Below are positions 57,157-64,000 of a stretch of 64,000 bases of DNA, in pieces (within the stretch, counting starts at the first letter, position 1; each line of letters opens with the position of its first letter). Location of the stretch: contig JAPYXD010000716.1 in assembly GCA_030998225.1 (NCBI GenBank), positions 310,001-374,000 on the forward strand. Reading direction: 5' to 3'. The notes under the pieces were generated by a model that saw only the letters and a program-made list of their open reading frames with translations, was not told the DNA's origin and made no database searches. The stretch comes from Diplolepis rosae (taxonomy: Eukaryota > Arthropoda > Insecta > Hymenoptera > Diplolepididae). A program made the position numbers and the translations under genes.

Positions 57157-58106
57157 TGTCATGTCCCGCGACTCTACCGTCACAAGTAACAAGCGCATTA
57201 AGAAACCATTAAAAGGATCAAGACAGCATTACAGCGAGTGTGATTTTATCGACGCAGGTTATAGACAAATCTACAGATCAATATGAAATTACCATGTGTC
57301 GTTATAATACCCACACATGATAACAAATCGACTGACCCAGAAAGAAAGTGAATGAAGCCCTACAGTACCAACGCACTACTACATGCATTTACCATACACA
57401 CTACAGTCACAACATGTAACTTGTAATAACATGCGACTGGTAATAACATGTGATTGGTAATAACATCTGACTGGTCATAACATGTTACTCGTCATAGTTG
57501 ACCTTTCAAAGTTCTATAAAAAGCGAAAGTTCCAATAGAAGTCAGTTCAGTCAGTTAGTCAACGTCCGATTTCTAAAATGTAACCAACGCGAGTCCAGTC
57601 CAGTGCCATCAAATCTATACCGCGAGTGCAATCCAGTCAGTCTAGTCCAGCTTCACCAGATTTCTACCGCTAGCCAAACCAATTCTAATTCTTCGCTGAG
57701 TTCAACGACTTCAAAAGTGAAGGGGAATCGCCTTCCAAATTCTCTTTAAAACTGGGATCAAGGAATCCACTATATCAACCGGCTGGATTACGAATTTCCT
57801 ATCTGACAACATCTATCTCAAAGATTACAAGTGAGGACTCAAGTTACCACATTCGCTCTACTGGACTCATATCATTACTAAGCAAGTTACAACTCAGGGT
57901 AATTACAAGGGTATTTCAAAAATACAATTCAATTTCCATTTCCATGGTGCTTACTCAACATAATTTTATTGTCAATAAATATATTTTATATCATTAACCA
58001 TTCTCAATCACTGACTATTCCTCATCCCTTAGAGAGGATCCTTCCGATCCTTACATAAAACGAGGAGATCTTTTAAGAAGAGAAGTGTTACGTTTCAGAA
58101 GTAACA
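57157..58106 (+). mobile_element. solo LTR, 950 bp, target duplication ATTT
   Basis: Starts TGTCATGTCCCGCGAC and ends CAGAAGTAACA, flanked by ATTT at 57153-57156 and 58107-58110. The homologous 3' flank of copy 4 (near 42022) reads catcattttataaaac without it. Promoter-like signals inside: CTATAAAAAG near 57514, then TCAGTTCAGTCAGT, and AATAAA near 57975. Confidence 0.9.
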
Positions 58107-58209
58107 ATTTTATAAAACTTCGTAACCGTTTTAAAAATACTGTAGAAAATTTTTATTGTTTTTAAATTGAACCTTGATTTAATAAAGTTGAATAATTTAT
58201 AGAAAAAAA

Positions 58210-58308
58210 TACTTGTCTGGTACTTGAAAGCAGCACTGATCCAGTGCTATCAGTTGGTACTGGCATAATACTGTCTAGACCCCAAATGATAATTCGGCTG
58301 GGAGTTGA
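58210..58308 (+). repeat. single unit of the CAGTACTGG-rich repeat
   Basis: Matches the first unit of 42120-42405 and is cut by the mariner fragment at 58309. Confidence 0.7.
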
Positions 58309-58577
58309 CATCCATTGTCACATACCGACGCAAAAAATACTTTTTACCTCGCTTCAACAGCTACAAACAGCGCTCTGAATCCTCGACACATTTTTGTTTT
58401 CGGACGGGTGTGAGCAAACGTGGCACTCACTTCGAAAAAAACTTACGCGCCCCCAAAGATTCGAGCAAAATTGTAAACACACTACCCTCTGATATCTTTA
58501 AGGTGTCAACTATCTCACGCAGCTTTCATTTATGATCGCCCGAAACTACTTTGTGGACTTTTGTTATGTTTTCTGGA
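58309..58577 (-). mobile_element. mariner fragment
   Basis: Corresponds to 49055-49248 plus 49936-50016 of the neighbouring unit, without the nested MITEs. Encodes part of the region between the helix-turn-helix and the first catalytic Asp, with stops. Confidence 0.7.
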
Positions 58578-58761
58578 CAGGGGCGAATTAAGACAATCCG
58601 CCCCCCTAGGCAGCTGCAAACTTACCGCCCCTCCTTCACCTCCTACTTACCTAGTTTTTTTTACGTTTCAATTTATATTGATGCAAAAAAAAATAAAGTT
58701 CATTTGTAGTGATTTAAGAATGTATTAGGCATGAGTGTCAATGAAAATAAATTTTAACGAC

Positions 58762-59165
58762 TCATAGGTGGCGTTCAACGTTTCTCGGCGTCAGTTCATA
58801 TGGAACCCGATTTCCTTGTTTTTGAATGATCCCCAATGATTTTAAACGATGTGAAATTGCTTGTTGAGTCACTCCTAATGTATGTGCAAGTTCTTCTTGC
58901 GTTTGGCACGAATCTTGATCTAATAATGCTTCCAATTCCGCGACTTCGTACACTTTCGGACTTCCGCTACGTTCATTGTCTTTAGTGTCAAATTCACCGT
59001 TCTTAAACTTTTGAAACCACTCACGACAACTACTCTCACTTGAAAGGTAGTTTCAGCATATATTTCTACAAGCAATAGATGCGCCTCAGCTGCAGATTTC
59101 TTCAAATTGAAGAAGTAAACCAAAAGTTCCGGCAAATGACGCTTATTCGGCTCAGAAATCGACAT
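58762..59165 (-). pseudogene. mariner transposase N-terminal remnant (duplicate)
   Basis: From MSISEPNKRHLPELLVYFFN at 59165 through DSCQTQEELAHTLGVTQQAI and RLKSLGIIQKQGNR, broken by frameshifts. Duplicate of 50222-50659 carried along with the gene unit. Confidence 0.75.
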
Positions 59166-59399
59166 TTTCGCACACAAAAGAATATATTATACTGATAAAA
59201 ATTCACTAATATTCCAAGGTTATGTTTGACACATGTCCAAAATACGACAGTGACGTTTAACATCTGTCAATTTTAATCAAAACTTACTGGCGGCGCCAAC
59301 TTTTGTCAATCGGCGGAAACTTATTTGTGAACCTGATATCTTTTTAAATTATCATTTTATGATCAAAATCATATTTTAAAAATGTCTTGAGGGTTAATC

Positions 59400-60029
59400 A
59401 AAATAAATTTTAACGTCACATAAGTATTAGTAATAATTTGATTTCTACAGAAGACTTAATTAGTTTTGTTCATTGTACTTTTTAATCATTGATGTTAATT
59501 TAGAAAACGATTTTTTCCTTTGATAATTGTGAAATAATTGTAATGATGTAAAAATTAAATAATTGAAAATCATTTAACAACATTTATATAATAAATAAGA
59601 AATACCTACACTCATAATAAAATTTCATATACATTAAGTAAGATTAAGTAAGTAAAGAATGATGAAATGAACTGAAACTGATATTATTTGAAAAATCTTT
59701 CTCTTATGAATTTTTTGTTTTTTTGAAGCGCCGATTCAGTGCTACATGAAAAAAAATGTTTCAATTAAGCCTTTAGTAAATATTTCTTAGATAAGTAATT
59801 CGCTCACTAAGAGTAGAAAGATTAGCAAATTTGTATACCTTCAGTGTCGTTACGTAATCTTGAAGAGTTGCGTGAATACGATAATATCTATCTAGTTTTT
59901 ATTTAGGTTAGGGTGATAATAAATTATATTTTAACAACAAAATTATACTTTTAACTTCAACTAATAATCACAGTGAATGATACCCATATATGTAATCGTA
60001 AACGAGATCAATCAGAATAAAATAGAGTC
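59400..60029 (+). promoter_or_regulatory. upstream region of the pseudogene copy
   Basis: Near-identical to 50900-51515; TATA box CCCATATATG near 59991. It ends at gaataaaatagagtc, where copy 6 has gaagaaattagagtcggcgac and then exon 1; here exon 1 is deleted. Confidence 0.65.
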
Positions 60030-62092
60030 TGTTGCGAAAAAAATCCAATTTTGAGGGCATAGGCACAGGATATTTAGTGACTGCTAATACTCTCATTTCT
60101 CCTTCTGCAAACTTCGATGTACTCAAGAATGGCAAAGATGAAATTGTCTTTTATCCGGCGTTGAGGCTGTCAATTGGAATGCGTAAAATTGGTGCTCATA
60201 AACCTTATGATGGACCTCTTTGTGTAGCACGTGTAAGTAGTTCCATACCAGTCTTTTTAGCTTCAGATTTGACAACATCAACATACGTTTAAATCATAAA
60301 TTTAAACGAGAAAAACATGGGGAGATAATTTAAATTCAAATACACTCGAGCTCTATAAATACGAGCGCTCCGCAGATACAGGCGTTTGGACTCCAACAGA
60401 TTAAACGGAATTTTTCCCCTTTTACCCCCACCCTGTTCGAGAGTAAGGCGCGTGGAAGTGCGCGCTGCCAGTAGTAGGCCTGTGTGCGTTCTCACGCATT
60501 ACCCCCGGAACCTAAACGTCTCAGAAGTGGGGGCCCCTCGAATTCTCGTATCTTTGGAGTTCCTGATTCCCGAGCTTCTCGTATTCTTGGAGTTCGAGTG
60601 TACTGCATTTTTTCTTATTTTGCAATTACCTATTACAAAGAGTTTTAAAATACCAAGAGAATTTTGTGGACAAATAAATTAACAATTAAAATATGACAAG
60701 ATTGAAACTATTACCAGGAACTTTGTTCTTATGGGAATCTATAAATACCGAGCGAATTTTGTAAATACATAATTAAATGAACAATTGAAATATGACAAGA
60801 CAAAAAATATTCTCACAAATTTTATTATTTGCGACAACTTACTACTTAACTCTGTTTCATCCGCAATTTTCGATCAAAAATACTGCATAAGAATTCAAAT
60901 CAACATTGTTCCTTATAATAAGTTATAATAGTTACTAAATATTGAGAAAATGATGCAGGAATTAATTATTGTTTTAGTTTTACCCTCCGATTGAATATGA
61001 CAAATATGTATAGTTATGTAGGAAAAGTATCTTTCCGAAAGAATATCCACCTGCTAAAGAATACAGTTATGTGACAATAGGATTTGCGAAGGTAGAAATA
61101 CAATTAACATGTATAACCGTTAAAGAGCTGGCCTAGTGCTGGTAAGGTACTCATAAATAAGACAAATTTTCATTCATTTACATAGGAATTATATTTATAT
61201 CACTACAAACTCGAATTCATATCGACGTCCAATCCACAATACTAATGCCAATTTCAAGAAATTCAAAACTTTTCAAAAAATTCAAGACATTCCAACGTTT
61301 AGAGACAAAAAGGACCAAATTTTGAGTAAAATTAACTTTTGAACGAAGAAAAGGAAAGGAATGAGAAGGGAAGGGAAGTTTAAATGGTTGCTTTTTTTCT
61401 TCATTTTTTTGTTTAGAAGTTCATTTTGGTCCAAATTTGGTCGTTTTTGTTTTTGAGAGTACGAATCTTTTCGATTTTTTGGGAGTTTTTAATTGCTTGA
61501 AATTGTCGATTTTCATTTATTATTATTCTTATTGGACACTTCATTTTTTGGGAAATGGAGGGATTTTATCCAGAACTAAGTCAGCTACTGAATTTTATTA
61601 GGAAATCAGTACTGGATGAGCACAAATAACTTTTATTTTCTAGCACTTTCGAAGTGTTACACGGATACCAATTACCATTATATCCCAGAAAAAAAATTTG
61701 TGGTTTGGAAGTCTAATATTAAAGAACGAGAGCCCTAATGGAGAATACTATGTAAGTACATTGTGCATTTAAATTTTTGGAGGGAATTTTAAATTAAAAT
61801 AAAAATATCAGGATGAAATTCTAATTGAGCTATTATTGGAAGAATTGTGTTATGTGTTTTTTGAGGTGATGTTGGAAAATAAAACCTGAAAATGTTTCAG
61901 CCACGATTCGGTGATGTTCTGATTACAAACGCACACCTTTTGGGAATGTTGACTAAGGTGCTCAAATTTAACGAATTTATATCGGCAGAATTTTATTATT
62001 TAAGTTATCCTCCTGATAATTACCTTGACGCTTCAGAATCTGCCAGTATACCTCTTCTTGATATGAAATTCAAAAATATTACAATAAAGTAA
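60030..62092 (+). pseudogene. broken family copy 7 (exon 1 deleted, stop in exon 3)
   Basis: Duplicate of copy 6. A deletion joins the 5' leader (agagtc) to the middle of exon 2 (tgttgcgaaaaaaatcc), removing the signal peptide and the start of the mature protein; the remaining exon 2 part is 60030-60237. Exon 3 (60978-61091) has TAG at 61011-61013 where copy 6 has TTG. Exons 4 (61644-61751) and 5 (61901-62092) are open; exon 5 runs past the usual stop. PRFGDVLITNAHLLGMLTKV shows Phe at the Ser position. Very few differences from copy 6 elsewhere suggest recent origin. Confidence 0.8.
60343..60600. mobile_element. TA-flanked MITE, copy shared with 52137-52394
   Basis: Same position in intron 2 and same TA flanks as in copy 6; duplicated with the gene. 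Confidence 0.8.
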
Positions 62093-62308
62093 AACGTGAT
62101 CGTACAATCAGTGTGCATTATTAAAAAAAAAGATTCATTTTCAAATGTATGATAAATAATTATCTGGTAAATAAAACGTAAAGAGTTGGTGAAATGAACT
62201 GAAACTGATTTTATTTGAAAAATCTTTCTCTTATTAATTTTTTTGTTTTTTTGAAGTGCCGATTCAGTGCAACATGAAAAAAAACGTTTTTTGAAGTTAA
62301 GAGAACTA

Positions 62309-63252
62309 CAAGGTGCGTTCCAAAATAAACGAGAAAATTGCATTGACGGTTTGGCCCGTTGGCACGAACTCCTTGTGGACAATTCCCTTGGAATCGTAAA
62401 AACAAATAAGCATCGACTTGATTTTTGACTTCTCCAAACGCGATTTTTTGGGTGGTGGCTCGTCTGGGGCCTTCCATTCGGCACTTTGACGCTTGGTTTC
62501 GGGTTCATACTGGAAACACCACGTTTCATCACCAGTTACAATGTTGTAAAGGATGTTCTCGTCTTTTCTCGCCTCTTTAATGATGTCTTTCGAATGTTGA
62601 ATTCTGAGCAATTTTTGGTCATCAGTTAACTTGTGTGGAACAAAACGTGCACAGACCTTTCGTAAGCCCAAATGATCGGTTCAAATGCGATAAATCGATG
62701 TTTTGGAGATATTCAACTCCGATTCCATGAATTTCAAAGATGATTTCGGCTCATTTTTGATAAATTCTCGCACAATTTCAATGGAGTTTTCGGTGATCAC
62801 TGATTTTGGGCGGCCCGTATGTTCATCGTCATTTATGTCCTCACGACCATCTCTGAAACGTGTACCGATGACACAAACACACTGACACTTTAGACGCAAT
62901 AACTTCGCTTCCCTGAACTGAATGTCATGAAACTGTCACTGGAAGTCAGGGAGGCATATAACTTTCCAACGCACTACCTCATTCACAGATGGCGCCACCA
63001 AAAAAATGTTTTCTACTAGCGGGCCATAAAGTGGACTTTATTGCCCCGTGCGGGGCAAACAAATCCACTTTCTGACCCGCTAGTAGAAAAAAAATCGTGT
63101 GCAACACGGGAAAAACATTTATTTTACTCGTGTGGTTGTTACCCACGCTTTGCTCGGGCATCAAACTTTACACTCGCAAGATAAATTTTTTTTCCCTAGT
63201 TGCACAATGTACTATTATGACAAAAGTCTCGTTTATTTTGGAACGCACCTTG
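62309..63252 (-). mobile_element. mariner, 944 bp, recent but deleted
   Basis: Ends CAAGGTGCGTTCCAAAATAA and the inverse, TA at 62307-62308 and 63253-63254; the empty site is intact in copy 6 (gagaactagttctagattc near 54610). Minus-strand frames: 62681-62899 (RFRDGREDINDDEHTGRPKS, helix-turn-helix linker) and 62306-62671 (FVPHKLTDDQKLLRIQHSKD, VTGDETWCFQYEPETKRQSA with the first Asp). The part with the second and third Asp is missing, the two frames are out of register, and a hairpin-rich repeat (about 63005-63215) is inserted near the 5' end. Confidence 0.85.
63005..63215. repeat. hairpin-rich repeat related to 30900-31010 and 54810-54930
   Basis: Contains 'ctagcgggccataaagtgga' and its inverse 45 bp on, with an inner GCCCCGTGCGGGGC hairpin. 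The right part ('actcgtgtggttgttaccca') is the inverse of the block at 30960-31000. Confidence 0.6.
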
Positions 63253-63539
63253 TAGTTCTAGATTCACTAATACATCAATTTATAAAACTTCTGAAATGTT
63301 TTAGAAATATACTCTAGAAAAATTTTATAGTTTTCAAAGTGAACCTCGATTTAAAGTAGTTCAATAACTTATAGACAAAAATACATGAAACTTAAAAAGT
63401 TTCATAGGAATTAAATTTGTGGTGTTGAGGAATTATATTCCAGATGTTGAGTGTTTGTGAATCCTTTGTATGATAATCTCTAAGGAACAGTTAATATTGA
63501 ATTTCATTATTTGAATAAATTCAATTTGTCTTAATTAAC

Positions 63540-63648
63540 TAATCATTGTGTATTTTACTGACTCATCCTCATCCCTAAGCGAGGATCAATTGATCCTATC
63601 TTAGAATAAGGATCCTTGAAATCAAGTAATTACGTAGTTTTGACATAA
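63540..63648 (+). mobile_element. 3' end of the LTR family
   Basis: 'catccctaagcgaggatcaa' to 'acgtagttttgacataaca' matches the 3' end of the 3546-4311 LTR. The 5' part is absent. Confidence 0.65.
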
Positions 63649-64000
63649 CAATATGGTGCAAGCTATATAAACAGAGAAAATAAGAAAAACAGCCCTTTAG
63701 ATTAGGTTAAAATCAATTAAAAAGTCATTTTCATGTACCATATTATATATCATTAGAAAATCATGTCATCATAAAAGTTATGATTAATATGGCTGACACT
63801 AAATAAATTTGATTTCCCCGACGACATAATTTGCGCGGCTATATTATGATATTTTATATAGATATTCAATCTAAGCTATATTTGATTAGAGTTACGCAAA
63901 AATAATCTAAGCTTTTTATAACTTTCTCATAGTTTATTGACCTTAGCAATCGTAATACAGAACAGTTTGATTAGAATTAGAAACTTACGAAATCTTATAT
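63649..64000 (+). other. start of a further family unit, cut by the window edge
   Basis: 63880-64000 resembles 31440-31575, the far-upstream DNA of the gene family (for example 'agaaacttacgaaatcttat'). Another promoter and gene copy may follow beyond the window. No gene in the stretch itself. Confidence 0.5.

Noticed and set aside
1..64000. tRNA or rRNA genes
   Set aside because: I looked for tRNA-like B boxes and rRNA-like GC-rich conserved stretches and found none I could support.

Overview
This looks like nuclear DNA of an insect. It is very AT-rich, has short coding exons with GT..AG introns, carries mariner, hAT-like, Penelope-like and LTR-type elements, and has no bacterial operon structure. 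A parasitoid-type hymenopteran would fit, but the sequence does not fix the order.

The real genes belong to one clustered family of secreted proteins of about 235-262 residues, each built from five exons: a signal-peptide exon of 58-64 nt ending in phase 1, a second exon of about 300-320 nt, and three phase-0 exons of about 111-114, 93-108 and 108-192 nt. By reassembling exons I find six copies with uninterrupted spliced reading frames: 6364-14127 (+), 16309-19591 (-), 22057-25559 (-), 34028-41739 (+), 42861-48490 (+) and 51533-54374 (+). There are also broken copies: last two exons at 1966-2314, a lone first exon at 5037-5094, a promoter-plus-last-exon relic at 55725-56896, and a pseudogene at 60030-62092. 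The order of motifs follows the trypsin (S1) fold, but the His, Asp and Ser positions and the usual disulfide cysteines are replaced in every copy. I infer a family of non-catalytic serine-protease homologues, probably secreted and glycosylated. No function can be read from the sequence.

Layout. 0-6 kb: mariner remnant, the 3' end of one gene, a foldback repeat, a solo LTR, a lone signal exon. 6-14 kb: gene 1, whose third intron holds a mariner that itself holds an inverted pair of Penelope-like elements, which in turn hold a hAT-type MITE and a 2.1 kb foldback element. 14-26 kb: genes 2 and 3 on the minus strand, separated by a 1.7 kb foldback element with a 1.1 kb hAT foldback inside it. 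27-33.5 kb: a 1.35 kb near-perfect palindrome, a truncated LTR, another hAT foldback, mariner pieces and a second kind of Penelope-like fragment. 34-62 kb: a tandem array of genes 4, 5, 6 and the pseudogene, with first exons (or their expected position) about 8.5-8.8 kb apart. 62-64 kb: a recent mariner and the start of what looks like another repeat unit.

The duplicated units act as dated copies of each other: several insertions (510 bp TA-flanked element, 944 bp mariner, 950 bp solo LTR, LINE) have an exact empty site in a paralogue, so their borders and target duplications can be read directly.
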